A stretch of 64,000 nucleotides of DNA from Clostridium_S neuense (GTDB lineage: Bacteria; Bacillota; Clostridia; Clostridiales; Clostridiaceae): contig NZ_JBJIAA010000020.1 in the NCBI RefSeq assembly GCF_045310695.1, positions 1-64,000 of the forward strand, read 5' to 3'. A program made the position numbers and the translations under genes. The notes under the pieces were generated by a model. The model was not told the DNA's origin. It made no database searches and was given only the letters and a program-made list of their open reading frames with translations. How positions within the stretch are numbered: the stretch's first letter is position 1; each line of letters starts with the position of its first letter. Shown here piece after piece: positions 9,344-17,955 of the stretch.

Positions 9344-9440
9344 AATTATTCCTTTCCATATAAAAAATGTAAATATTTTCATATATAATATTAATTTTAA
9401 ATAAGCTAGAAGTCAAGTTATTTAATTAAGCAAATAATTT

Positions 9441-9520
9441 ACAAAATAAAAACAGTTGGATAGGGGGACTAACCAACTGTTTTCATATAAACTTGCAATC
9501 ATGAGGGATCTTTAATAACT
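9441..9520 (-). ncRNA. Candidate C-rich-loop small RNA, copy 2
   Basis: Minus strand: -35 TTGTAA (9550-9555), 16-bp spacer, -10 TATAAA (9528-9533); RNA from about 9520. It contains AGATCCCTCATGA, then a hairpin with stem AACAGTTGG/CCAACTGTT and a loop with GTCCCCCTAT (9451-9482), ending in TTTTTATTTT. Same plan as copies 1 and 3. It lies between the ABC permease gene and the glycosidase gene. Confidence 0.55.
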
Positions 9521-9580
9521 TTCTATGTTTATATAATACCTTATTATTGTTACAATAAAAAATACAAATTATTAATAAAT

Positions 9581-10312
9581 TTAGAACTTTTTATTCCTCA
9601 TAAACTTTAAAGATAAAAATATCAAAATCATAGAATATGCTATTGCAATGATAAGGTCTGCCATCAATTTATAAAAGCTTGAAAAACTCATAACATCAAT
9701 TAAACCAAATCTGCTTATTATTAAGTATGCAGGTGGAAACACAATGGTAAGCCATTTTACAAATGAGTAATGCATTGAAAGGGGAACTTGTATAATGGAC
9801 ACTATGAGAACACCTACTAAATACAATAATCTCAGCTTACCACTATTTATTAATCTTTGGTCAAATAAAATAGCAGTTGAAATTCCAAGTAGACCTATAA
9901 CCCAATGACTTAACAACGCTCCAAATACATCCAAAGCATAAACTTTTCTTATAAAAAAGCCTCCTGCTATAGGATAAAATACTGCTAATGTACTAAATAA
10001 TATTACGAGCATCAAAATAAATACTATTTTACCTATATAATAATAATTCTCTTTTTCAACGTGTAAAATAATAAGCTGCTGCTGAACTAATTCCTCACTG
10101 CTCGCTAAACTGTACATAAGCCATGCAGAAAAGCAATATGTAAAAATGCATGAAAACATATAAGCCGTCATAACATAAAGAGGTTTCTGGCTATATGTAA
10201 ATGCAATAAAAACTAAATAAAAAAGAAATGGTGCCACATATCTATTGGATCTTAAATACTGCTTAAAAAGATATGGCATTAAAATTTTAAAAGTCCTAGC
10301 CAAGTTCTTCAC
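9581..10312 (-). CDS. ABC-2-type transporter permease, 6 membrane segments
   Basis: 243 aa, almost wholly hydrophobic with about six membrane segments and short loops, as in ABC-2-type permeases that work with a separate ATPase. The ATPase gene lies directly upstream and overlaps by 17 bp, so the two form one transporter; direction is probably export. The start given is the GTG of the longest frame; a TTG nine bases further in has GGGGTGA at better spacing and may be the true start. The substrate is unknown. The gene ends just before candidate small RNA 2. Confidence 0.78.
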   Translation of the reverse strand: MKNLARTFKILMPYLFKQYLRSNRYVAPFLFYLVFIAFTYSQKPLYVMTAYMFSCIFTYCFSAWLMYSLASSEELVQQQLIILHVEKENYYYIGKIVFILMLVILFSTLAVFYPIAGGFFIRKVYALDVFGALLSHWVIGLLGISTAILFDQRLINSGKLRLLYLVGVLIVSIIQVPLSMHYSFVKWLTIVFPPAYLIISRFGLIDVMSFSSFYKLMADLIIAIAYSMILIFLSLKFMRNKKF

Positions 10313-11138
10313 CCCAATACGAATTTACTGAAACAATGGTTGCACCTGTTTGAAGCAATTTTAATATACTTCTATCACTAAACTTTTTTTCTATTATTAT
10401 ATATCTATAATCTTTTTCCTTACATTCTAATATTAAATCTTCAATCTCAATTTCTGTAGAGTCATTTAGACTAAAACAAATCTTCATGTATTGTTTGTCC
10501 CTGTTCTTATAATAATCACTGTGAATTTTACCATCTCTGATATTTATAACTCTATCAGCCAGCTTTTCCACTAAATACATTTCATGGCATGCTAAAACAA
10601 TGGAAAGCTTGGTTTTTCTAAACTCCTCTAGCATGTTTATAAAATTACTCTCAGATTCCGAATCCTGTCCTGAAATTGGTTCATCTAATAACAATATATC
10701 TGGTTCTACCATAACCGCCTGCATAACAGAAACTTTTTGAATTGTGCCCTTAGACAAATACTTTATTCTGGTATCCTTCATTCTGTCCATATTAAACATA
10801 GCAAATAACTCATTACAACGAACTTTGATGAATTCCTTGGATAATCCCTGAAGCTTTCCCATATAGAACAAATATTCACTTGGAGTAAAATTTAATTTAG
10901 GAAATCTATCTGGTACATAGCCTATCTTGATTTTTTCGCCTTCATTATGAACAATTCTTTTTCCACTTGATATACTAGTAAGCCCGCTTATTATTTTAAG
11001 TAAAGTACTCTTGCCTGTTCCATTAGGTCCTGTAATAGCTAAAAGTTCATTTTTAAATATATCCATACTTATATTATCTAGAATTGTTTTATCATAATAG
11101 GTTTTTGTAATATTTTCAAGTGCAATCAGCTTCTCCAC
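10296..11138 (-). CDS. ABC transporter ATP-binding protein
   Basis: 280 aa ATPase. Walker A GPNGTGKSTLLK near residue 35, the signature LSKGTIQKVSVMQA (LSKGT in place of LSGGQ), Walker B ILLDEPISGQD, and the switch His in ACHEMYLVEKLADRV. About 60 residues follow the ATPase fold (FSLNDSTEIEIEDL...), a small C-terminal extension. The reading frame can be extended 18 codons upstream, but that would run through the hairpin at 11160-11188; GTG at 11138, five bases after GGAGGTG, is the likely start. It overlaps the permease gene downstream. Confidence 0.87.
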   Translation of the reverse strand: MEKLIALENITKTYYDKTILDNISMDIFKNELLAITGPNGTGKSTLLKIISGLTSISSGKRIVHNEGEKIKIGYVPDRFPKLNFTPSEYLFYMGKLQGLSKEFIKVRCNELFAMFNMDRMKDTRIKYLSKGTIQKVSVMQAVMVEPDILLLDEPISGQDSESESNFINMLEEFRKTKLSIVLACHEMYLVEKLADRVINIRDGKIHSDYYKNRDKQYMKICFSLNDSTEIEIEDLILECKEKDYRYIIIEKKFSDRSILKLLQTGATIVSVNSYWGEELG

Positions 11139-11149
11139 AATACACCTCC

Positions 11150-11197
11150 ATATGAAAAAGCAGTTGGAAGGGAGAGTATACCAACTGCTCAAACATG
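11150..11197 (-). ncRNA. Candidate C-rich-loop small RNA or leader hairpin, copy 3
   Basis: Minus strand: -35 TTACAA (11227-11232), 17-bp spacer, -10 TATAAT (11204-11209); RNA from about 11197. Hairpin stem GCAGTTGG/CCAACTGC with loop TATACTCTCCCTT (11160-11188), then TTTTT and immediately the GGAGGTG ribosome site of the ABC ATPase. The loop is complementary to that site, so this copy may act as a leader hairpin. Confidence 0.5.
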
Positions 11198-11300
11198 TTA
11201 ATTATTATATACTATTGTTGCATTAATTGTAATAATTATATACTACATTATAATTATTACGATTATGTTTCAATTATAAATACAAATTATTAATTTATAT

Positions 11301-13424
11301 TTACTGCTCTTTAATAAGGATAGCTCCATAATTATTCATTTTAAGGGTGTACACAGTTTTTTCCTTGGTATTAGGCTTCACTCCAAACACATTGTTTAAA
11401 ATTCTTTCCTTAAGTAAAGTTTTCATAAGCTCATTATTAATTTCTATACTATAAGCAGCCAAGGAATTTTTCCATGAAGTAAACTTGCAGCCTGCCTTCC
11501 AATTAGTGCAATAATATGCCTTTGAATTTTCTAGTATATCACCACTTTGGCATAAAGGACATTTACCTAAAGCTTCTACAGTCTTTTTATTGGGATTCAA
11601 CTTATTTTTATTGCCAGCTTCAAACACAATTGCCCTATTTACTTTAGCAGACTCCTGTATTATATATCTCACATATCTTTGAATACTTTGCATAAATCTT
11701 TGAGATGCCATTTTTCCCTTTGCAATAGATGTAAGACCCTTTTCCCATCTTCCTGTAGTTTCTGGTGACTTTAATTCCGGTGGAACAATTTCTATAAGCT
11801 TCATACCTTTATCTGTTGGCTGAAGAGTTTTTCCTTTTCTTTTTATATATCCAACACTTATAAGCCTCTCAATTATAGCCGCCCTTGTCGCTGGAGTTCC
11901 TATTCCACCTTCTTTAAGCTGTTCTCTTAATTCTTCATCTTCAACAAAACGTCCTGCATTTTCCATAGCTGAAAGAAGTGAAGCTTCATTATAGGTACTT
12001 GGAGGTTTCGTTTTTTTCTGTTGAACTTCTGTTTCTTTAATTTCTACCTCATCATTTTTCTTTAATTTTGGAAGTTCATCCTCTTCGTCTTCCTTTTTAG
12101 CTTTACTATCACTCTTATAAAATTCCATCCAGCCTAGCTTCAATATAGTTTTTCCTCTGGTTAAAAATTGTTCTCCGCAAACTTCAGAGGTTATTTTAGT
12201 TATTGTGTACTCATAGTTAGGATAAAATACACACATAAATCTTTTTACTATTAGATCATAAGCCTTAAACTCATCCTTTGTAAGACTCTCGATATTTGGC
12301 TTTACATCAGTAGGTATTATAGCATGATGATCTGTAACCTTAGAATCATCTATAATTCTCTTTGTAAAAGGCAGCTTTTTCATGCTTAAAAGCTTTGCCG
12401 AAAACTCCTTGTACGGCCCCATATTAAGCTTGGCTATGGTGTTTTTTACTTTATTCACCATGTCATGACTTAAATATCTACTATCTGTTCTAGGATATGT
12501 AACCATTTTTCTTTTTTCATATAAATTTTGAATAATATCTAAAGTTTTCTGAGCAGAAAATCCAAATTTTTTATTGCAGTCCCTTTGAAGCTCAGTTAAA
12601 TCATATAGAAGTGGTGGCACTTGCTTTTTCTTATTATTTTCCACACTTACTACCTTACCGTTATTACCCTTAACCTTATTTGAAATATCCTGAGCCTTTT
12701 TAATATCCATTATCTTTGTTTCTTTTGTTTCTTTATCAAACCAAGTTCCCTTAAAACCATCAAACTCGGAAATCACTTCAAAGTAATCCTTGGGAACAAA
12801 ATTATCTATTTCTTTTTGTCTCTCGGTTATTATTGCAAGTGTTGGAGTTTGAACTCTTCCTACACTTAAAAGTACATTGTATTTCAAGGTATAGGCACGA
12901 CTTGCATTCATTCCAACAAGCCAGTCAGCTTCAGATCTGCACTTTGCTGAATAATAGAGATTATCATACTCCGAACCGGGTTTTATACTTTCAAAACCTT
13001 CTTTTATAGCTTGATCTGTCATACTTGATATCCACAGTCTGTTAAACGGCTTATTGCAGCCTGCTGCTTCATAAGTATATCTAAAAATAAGTTCTCCTTC
13101 TCTTCCCGCATCCGTTGCGCATATAAGAGAGGATATGTCTTCTCTATTCATCAATTTTTTAAGTATTTCAAATTGTTTTTTCGTATCTTCTATTGGTTTT
13201 ATTTTCATCACTTCTGGTATTATTGGCAAAGTATCAAATCTCCATTTTTTATAAATAGGATTATACTCTTCTGGCTCCCATAGGGTTACTAAATGTCCCA
13301 CTGCCCAAGTTACAATATACTTACTTCCTATAAGACACCCTTCACCTTTAGTTTTACAATTTAATACTCGTGCAATATCTCTTCCAACAGATGGTTTTTC
13401 AGAAACCACCAAAACTTTTTCCAT
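11301..13424 (-). CDS. topB: DNA topoisomerase III
   Basis: Type IA topoisomerase of about 707 aa; relaxes negatively supercoiled DNA and helps decatenate. N-terminal Toprim domain starts KVLVVSEKPSVGRDIARVLN and contains CATDAGREGELIFR, the acidic metal site. The active-site Tyr lies in the RKMVTYPRTDSRYLS segment (about residue 310). The core ends with GIGTPATRAAIIERL, then TTGRWEKGLTSIAKG. A C-terminal region has one four-Cys zinc motif (CPLCQSG ... CTNWKAGC). Start at MEKVLVV is given; an ATG four codons earlier is possible and neither has a strong ribosome site. It follows the HPr gene after a terminator. Confidence 0.93.
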   Translation of the reverse strand: MEKVLVVSEKPSVGRDIARVLNCKTKGEGCLIGSKYIVTWAVGHLVTLWEPEEYNPIYKKWRFDTLPIIPEVMKIKPIEDTKKQFEILKKLMNREDISSLICATDAGREGELIFRYTYEAAGCNKPFNRLWISSMTDQAIKEGFESIKPGSEYDNLYYSAKCRSEADWLVGMNASRAYTLKYNVLLSVGRVQTPTLAIITERQKEIDNFVPKDYFEVISEFDGFKGTWFDKETKETKIMDIKKAQDISNKVKGNNGKVVSVENNKKKQVPPLLYDLTELQRDCNKKFGFSAQKTLDIIQNLYEKRKMVTYPRTDSRYLSHDMVNKVKNTIAKLNMGPYKEFSAKLLSMKKLPFTKRIIDDSKVTDHHAIIPTDVKPNIESLTKDEFKAYDLIVKRFMCVFYPNYEYTITKITSEVCGEQFLTRGKTILKLGWMEFYKSDSKAKKEDEEDELPKLKKNDEVEIKETEVQQKKTKPPSTYNEASLLSAMENAGRFVEDEELREQLKEGGIGTPATRAAIIERLISVGYIKRKGKTLQPTDKGMKLIEIVPPELKSPETTGRWEKGLTSIAKGKMASQRFMQSIQRYVRYIIQESAKVNRAIVFEAGNKNKLNPNKKTVEALGKCPLCQSGDILENSKAYYCTNWKAGCKFTSWKNSLAAYSIEINNELMKTLLKERILNNVFGVKPNTKEKTVYTLKMNNYGAILIKEQ

Positions 13425-13440
13425 GAAATCACTCATTTCT

Positions 13441-13472
13441 AAAAATTGTACCCACTTTAATTATGGGCACAA
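13441..13472 (-). terminator. Terminator after the HPr-like gene
   Basis: Minus strand: stem TTGTGCCCA/TGGGTACAA with one mismatch, nine-base loop, then TTTTT just upstream of topB. Confidence 0.65.
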
Positions 13473-13536
13473 CTCAAAATTACAATCACATTTAATTATA
13501 TATTTTTAAGCACGAATATTCAACTTTAGTACAATT

Positions 13537-13791
13537 TTATTCTTTATCAAACACTGCTGCCACCTCATCAAGTGCTAGTACCTCATCTGGGCCAGATGCC
13601 GTAATCTTTACTTCTGCTCCACAATTTGCTCCCAATGCAAGTACATTTATTATGCTTTTACTATTTGCCTTTCTACCGTTAAACTCTATGAATATGTCTG
13701 ATTTAAACCTAGATGCCTTCTTTACTACAAGCGTAACAACTCTTGCATGAAGTCCTAACCTATTCCTTATTACTACATTTCTAACGACCAT
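13537..13791 (-). CDS. HPr-family phosphocarrier protein
   Basis: 84 aa, normal HPr length. His15 in LGLHARVV is the PTS phosphorylation site and is kept; Ser46 in NSKSIINVLALGA matches the HPr-kinase site. The usual HARPA reads HARVV, so the Pro after the active His region is lost. This and the stand-alone position, away from a PTS enzyme I gene, suggest a second HPr or a Crh-like regulator rather than the housekeeping carrier. ATG at 13791 follows GGGGGGA; a longer frame upstream has no support. A CcpA-site-like sequence lies just upstream. A terminator follows the gene. Confidence 0.85.
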   Translation of the reverse strand: MVVRNVVIRNRLGLHARVVTLVVKKASRFKSDIFIEFNGRKANSKSIINVLALGANCGAEVKITASGPDEVLALDEVAAVFDKE

Positions 13792-13818
13792 AATATATTC
13801 CCCCCAAATATAAATGTA

Positions 13819-13832
13819 TGAAAACGTTTGCT
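13819..13832 (-). promoter_or_regulatory. Possible CcpA (cre) site
   Basis: TGAAAACGTTTGCT fits the catabolite-responsive element pattern TGWAANCGNTNNCW, with the central CG dyad, 27-40 bp upstream of the HPr-like start. Motif match only. Confidence 0.45.
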
Positions 13833-13908
13833 CACTTATTATAAGCATAGATTAATAGTTTACAATAGTCAATACATTATATACTTTTTTGTAAAAAATT
13901 ATAAAAAA

Positions 13909-13945
13909 AATTAGCCAGTACCTTATCATACTATGCTAATTTTAT
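13909..13945 (-). terminator. Terminator of the fatty acid synthesis operon
   Basis: Downstream of accA on the minus strand: AAAATTAGC pairs with GCTAATTTT, an inner AGTA/TACT pair closes the loop, and a run of eight T follows. Confidence 0.75.
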
Positions 13946-13961
13946 TATAATCTCTAATCAA

Positions 13962-14774
13962 TTATTCCACGTATTTACCAATACTTCTAAATTTATCGTA
14001 TCTATTGCTTAAAAGAGTATCTATGCTTTCTGAGCATAATTTATTTATATCTTTAACCAAATTCTCCTTCAAGGTTTCTGCAACGCTGTCAACATCATTT
14101 TGAGCTCCACCCTTAGGTTCATCTATTACCTTATCTATTATCTTATAATTCATTAAATCTTTGGCAGTTATTTTCATAACTTCTGCTGCTTCTCTAGCTT
14201 TTGAAGCATCTTTCCACAATATGCTCGCAAAACCCTCTGGCGATAGGAGCGAATATACTGAGTTTTCAAGCATCCAGATTTCATCAGCTACTGCCATTGC
14301 GAGAGCTCCACCGCTTCCTCCTTCACCTATAACAATAGAAATTATAGGAGTTTTTAAATTTGCCATTGTTATAAGATTTTTAGCTATAGCTTCACCCTGT
14401 CCTCTTTCTTCAGCACCAACTCCACAATATGCTCCTGATGTATCTACAAAACATATTATAGGTCTATTAAACTTTTCAGCTTGCTTCATAAGTCTTAGAG
14501 CCTTTCTATAGCCTTCTGGATATGGCATGCCGAAATTTCTCTCAACATTTTCTTTAGTATTTCTACCCTTCTGCTGTCCAATTATAGTTACAGTTCTACC
14601 TGCAAGCTTACCAATTCCACCGACAATCGCAGGATCATCCCTATATCCCCTATCACCATGAAATTCTATGAAAGAATCAAATATTTTTTTTATATAATCT
14701 AAAGATGTAGGTCTTTCTATCATTCTTGCAATTGTAAGTCTTTCCCATGGTGTTAAATTCTTTTTTATATTCAT
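13962..14774 (-). CDS. accA: Acetyl-CoA carboxylase carboxyltransferase, alpha subunit
   Basis: 270 aa. With AccD it moves carboxyl from biotin on AccB to acetyl-CoA, giving malonyl-CoA. Typical stretches: TPWERLTIARMIERPTSLDYI at the N-terminus, FIEFHGDRGYRDDPAIVGGI, and the core CFVDTSGAYCGVGAEERGQGEAIAKN, SIVIGEGGSGGALAMAVAD, and the C-terminal ISPEGFASILWKDASKA-like segment. Last gene of the operon; its AGGAGGTGAT ribosome site overlaps the 3' end of accD, pointing to coupled translation. Start MNIKKN is chosen by that site. Confidence 0.95.
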   Translation of the reverse strand: MNIKKNLTPWERLTIARMIERPTSLDYIKKIFDSFIEFHGDRGYRDDPAIVGGIGKLAGRTVTIIGQQKGRNTKENVERNFGMPYPEGYRKALRLMKQAEKFNRPIICFVDTSGAYCGVGAEERGQGEAIAKNLITMANLKTPIISIVIGEGGSGGALAMAVADEIWMLENSVYSLLSPEGFASILWKDASKAREAAEVMKITAKDLMNYKIIDKVIDEPKGGAQNDVDSVAETLKENLVKDINKLCSESIDTLLSNRYDKFRSIGKYVE

Positions 14775-14778
14775 CCTA

Positions 14779-15645
14779 TCACCTCCTAGCATGCATCTCT
14801 AAAATTTTTCCTAAAACTTCTTTTAATTTTTTTCTTTCCACGATTTTATCTATAAAACCATGTTTAAAGAGAAATTCTGAAGTTTGAAAATCATCTGGAA
14901 GTTTCTCATTTATAGTCTGCTCAATTACTCTTCTCCCTGCAAAACCAACAAGAGTTTTAGGTTCTGCAAGTATAACATCTCCAAGCATTGCAAAACTAGC
15001 TGTTACCCCTCCAGTTGTAGGGTCCGTTAAAACAGATATATATAAAAGGCCTTCTTCATCATGCTTGGCAAGTGCTGCACTTGTTTTTGCCATTTGCATT
15101 AAGGAAAACATTCCTTCTTGCATTCTTGCTCCACCAGATGTGGTAAAAATTATTATAGGAAGCTTTTCCTCTGTAGATTTCTCTATAGCTCTTGTTATCT
15201 TCTCTCCAACTACAGATCCCATGCTGCCCATCATAAAATTACTGTCCATAACAGCTATAACCACTTTCTGACCATATATATCTCCTCTACCTGTAACTAC
15301 AGCATCCTTTAATCCTGTCTTTTTCTGCATGCTTTTTATTTTTTCTTCATATTTATCAAAATCAAGCGGATTACCGGCTAACATATTTGCATCAAACTCT
15401 TCAAATGTACCTTCATCAACTATCATTGCTATTCTTTCATTGGCATTTAGCCTAAGATGTCCGTTACATTTAGGACAAACTTTAAAATTATCTTGCACAT
15501 CGTTTTTATAGAGAATACTTCCGCATTTTGGACACTTAACCCACATACCATTAGGTATAACTGGTAAATTTGCTTCCGTATTTTGAAGTTCACTAAGTTT
15601 TTCACTGCTTATGGTTATATATTTTTTCTTTTTAAACAGAGACAT
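14779..15645 (-). CDS. accD: Acetyl-CoA carboxylase carboxyltransferase, beta subunit
   Basis: 288 aa partner of AccA. The N-terminal zinc ribbon is visible: CPKCG followed by CPKCN 16 residues on. The crotonase-like core contains VVTGRGDIYGQKVVIAVMD, FTTSGGARMQEGMFSLMQMAK and SVLTDPTTGGVTASFAMLGD. Length is normal. It sits one base after accC and four bases before the accA start, inside the fab/acc operon. Confidence 0.95.
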   Translation of the reverse strand: MSLFKKKKYITISSEKLSELQNTEANLPVIPNGMWVKCPKCGSILYKNDVQDNFKVCPKCNGHLRLNANERIAMIVDEGTFEEFDANMLAGNPLDFDKYEEKIKSMQKKTGLKDAVVTGRGDIYGQKVVIAVMDSNFMMGSMGSVVGEKITRAIEKSTEEKLPIIIFTTSGGARMQEGMFSLMQMAKTSAALAKHDEEGLLYISVLTDPTTGGVTASFAMLGDVILAEPKTLVGFAGRRVIEQTINEKLPDDFQTSEFLFKHGFIDKIVERKKLKEVLGKILEMHARR

Positions 15646-15646
15646 T

Positions 15647-16984
15647 TTATACCTCCTTCTCTATAAAACTTGTATCATACTTTCCTGATATAAATTTAGG
15701 ATTATTTATAAGATCATATTGAAAGTCAATATTTGTATCCACTCCATCTATTATGAATTCTCCAAGAGCTCTTTCCATTTTATTTATGGCTTCGTATCTA
15801 TCTTTTCCATAAACCATTAGCTTACCAATCATAGAGTCATAATTGGGTGGTATATCATAACCTTGGTAAACTGCTGTATCGAGCCTTATTCCTGGGCCTC
15901 CTGGGACATTAAAATATTTAATTTTTCCTGGAGAAGGCATGAAACCCTTTTGTGGATTTTCTGCATTTATACGACACTCAATAGCATGCCCTTGCATTTT
16001 TATATCCTCTTGCTTGAGAGACAATTCCTCTCCACTAGCAATTTTTATCTGCTCCTTTACAAGATCAATTCCTGTAACAAGCTCTGTAATACCATGTTCA
16101 ACTTGTATTCTTGTATTCATCTCCATAAAGTAATAGTTATTATGCTTATCTACTAGAAACTCTATGGTACCTGCATTTTTATAATTAACAGCCTTTGCAG
16201 CTTTAACGGCTATTTCTCCCATTTCACGCCTAAGTTCTTCTGTCATAACAGGAGATGGCGCTTCTTCAAGTACTTTTTGATTTCTTCTTTGCATTGAACA
16301 ATCTCTTTCTCCAAGATAAACTACATTGCCATGAATATCACCAAGTACTTGAAACTCTATATGTCTTGGTTCTTCTATAAACTTTTCCATATACATAGTG
16401 TCATCACCGAAGGCTGCCTTCGCTTCAGCTTTTGCAGTTCTGAAAGCTTTCACAATTTCACTTTCATCCTTTACTATTCTTATGCCCTTTCCTCCACCTC
16501 CAGCAGATGCTTTAAGCATAACAGGATAGCCTATTTTCTTTGCTTCGGCTACTACAGCTTCTTCAGTATCTACGGTTCCATTTACTCCAGGAATAACTGG
16601 TACTCCTGCGTTTACCATTATCTCTCTTGCCTTTGCCTTATTACCTGCATTCTCGATTGTTTCAGCATCAGGTCCTATAAAAGTTATATTACACTCACTG
16701 CACATTCTTGCAAACTTACCGTTTTCGGATAAGAAGCCAAATCCTGGATGAATAGCTTGAGCACCAGTGAGAACTGTAGCACTTATTATGTTTTCCATGT
16801 TAAGGTAACTATCCTTTGACTTTGCAGGTCCAATGCAAACTGCTTGATCTGCTAAATAAACATGCATTGATTCCTTGTCAGCCTCCGAATACACCGCTAC
16901 TGTTTCTATTCCTAGTTCTCTGCATGCTCTTATTATTCTAACTGCTATTTCACCTCTGTTAGCAATTAAAACTTTATTAATCAT
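15647..16984 (-). CDS. accC: Acetyl-CoA carboxylase, biotin carboxylase subunit
   Basis: 445 aa. ATP-grasp enzyme that carboxylates biotin on AccB using bicarbonate. Starts INKVLIANRGEIAVRIIRAC; glycine-rich ATP loop KASAGGGGKGIRIV; catalytic EMNTRIQVEHGITELVTGIDLVKEQI with ECRINAENP after it. The ATG at 16984 follows GGAG at nine bases; the frame could extend five codons upstream. It directly precedes accD and follows fabZ by 19 bp. Confidence 0.95.
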   Translation of the reverse strand: MINKVLIANRGEIAVRIIRACRELGIETVAVYSEADKESMHVYLADQAVCIGPAKSKDSYLNMENIISATVLTGAQAIHPGFGFLSENGKFARMCSECNITFIGPDAETIENAGNKAKAREIMVNAGVPVIPGVNGTVDTEEAVVAEAKKIGYPVMLKASAGGGGKGIRIVKDESEIVKAFRTAKAEAKAAFGDDTMYMEKFIEEPRHIEFQVLGDIHGNVVYLGERDCSMQRRNQKVLEEAPSPVMTEELRREMGEIAVKAAKAVNYKNAGTIEFLVDKHNNYYFMEMNTRIQVEHGITELVTGIDLVKEQIKIASGEELSLKQEDIKMQGHAIECRINAENPQKGFMPSPGKIKYFNVPGGPGIRLDTAVYQGYDIPPNYDSMIGKLMVYGKDRYEAINKMERALGEFIIDGVDTNIDFQYDLINNPKFISGKYDTSFIEKEV

Positions 16985-17003
16985 AATTACTCGCTCCATT
17001 TCC

Positions 17004-17429
17004 TTACACTATCATAAATGTAATCTCAGCTTCTACAGCCTTTTCTCCATTGACCGTTGCTATTCCTTTGCCAATTCCAGCCGGTCCTTTAATCTTAACT
17101 ATCTCAATTTCTAATTTTAAAGTATCCCCTGGAACCACCATTCTTCTAAACTTAGCGTTTTTTATTGCTCCAAGTATAGGCTTTTTTCCTTTATACTTAT
17201 CTAAGCTTAAAATTGCAACTCCACCAAGCTGTGCTAAAGCTTCAACCATAAGAACTCCTGGCATTATTGGCTTTCCTGGATAGTGTCCTTGAAAAATTTG
17301 TTCATTCATAGTAACATTTTTGTACCCAACTGCTTTTTTCCCTGGCTCAATTTCCTCAACTCTGTCTATTAAAAGCATTGGATATCTGTGAGGAATAATT
17401 TCCATAATCTGTTCTATATTTAGACTCAT
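17004..17429 (-). CDS. fabZ: 3-hydroxyacyl-ACP dehydratase
   Basis: 141 aa hot-dog-fold dehydratase making trans-2-enoyl-ACP. Motifs: IIPHRYPMLLIDRV, GHYPGKPIMPGVLMVEALAQ with the catalytic His and later Glu of FabZ. No FabA or FabM is seen in the operon, so how unsaturated acids are made is not shown here. Confidence 0.95.
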   Translation of the reverse strand: MSLNIEQIMEIIPHRYPMLLIDRVEEIEPGKKAVGYKNVTMNEQIFQGHYPGKPIMPGVLMVEALAQLGGVAILSLDKYKGKKPILGAIKNAKFRRMVVPGDTLKLEIEIVKIKGPAGIGKGIATVNGEKAVEAEITFMIV

Positions 17430-17452
17430 TAAAAACGCCTACCTTCAAATTA

Positions 17453-17926
17453 TTACTTTAAGGCTATCTTAAATAGCTCCTGACCATACTCCACCATTTG
17501 TTCATCTTCTACTAAAACTTCTACTACTTCGCCATCTACTTCTGCCTCTATTTCATTCATGAGCTTCATTGCTTCAATTATGCAAAGAGTATCGCCTTTT
17601 TTAACCTTTGAACCAACTTTAACAAATGCTTCTGAATCAGGACTTGATGAAGCATAAAAAGTACCAACTATAGGAGAAACAACAGAAACTGTGTTTTCAT
17701 CCTGAACCTTTTTTTCTTCATTATTTTTATTAGCTTCTTCTACTATAGTTTCTTCCTGTTTGTCTTGAACCTCAGCTGAAACACATTCTTCTGTCTTTAC
17801 TTTAGGCTCATCATTACTATTACCCTTCTTCATTGTTATTCTCATTCCTTCAGTTTCTATCTCAAGGAATGTAAGTCCAGACTCACCAGCAGTCTTTATA
17901 ATCTGTTCTATAGCTTTATAATCCAT
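17453..17926 (-). CDS. accB: Biotin carboxyl carrier protein of acetyl-CoA carboxylase
   Basis: 157 aa. The C-terminal biotinyl domain ends with VSPIVGTFYASSSPDSEAFV and IIEAMKLMNEIEAEVDGEVV; the Lys in EAMKLM is the biotin site, 36 residues from the end. The middle (about residues 45-75) is an acidic, Glu/Lys/Asn-rich linker, as expected. Start MDYKAIEQ is chosen; a GTG three codons earlier would overlap the ribosome site. Confidence 0.95.
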   Translation of the reverse strand: MDYKAIEQIIKTAGESGLTFLEIETEGMRITMKKGNSNDEPKVKTEECVSAEVQDKQEETIVEEANKNNEEKKVQDENTVSVVSPIVGTFYASSSPDSEAFVKVGSKVKKGDTLCIIEAMKLMNEIEAEVDGEVVEVLVEDEQMVEYGQELFKIALK

Positions 17927-17955
17927 ATCTAACACTTCCCTTATATCCGCTAAAA

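Noticed and set aside
11139..11192. 18-codon N-terminal extension of the ABC ATPase
   Set aside because: It would code through the C-rich-loop hairpin and ignore GGAGGTG placed properly before the GTG at 11138.
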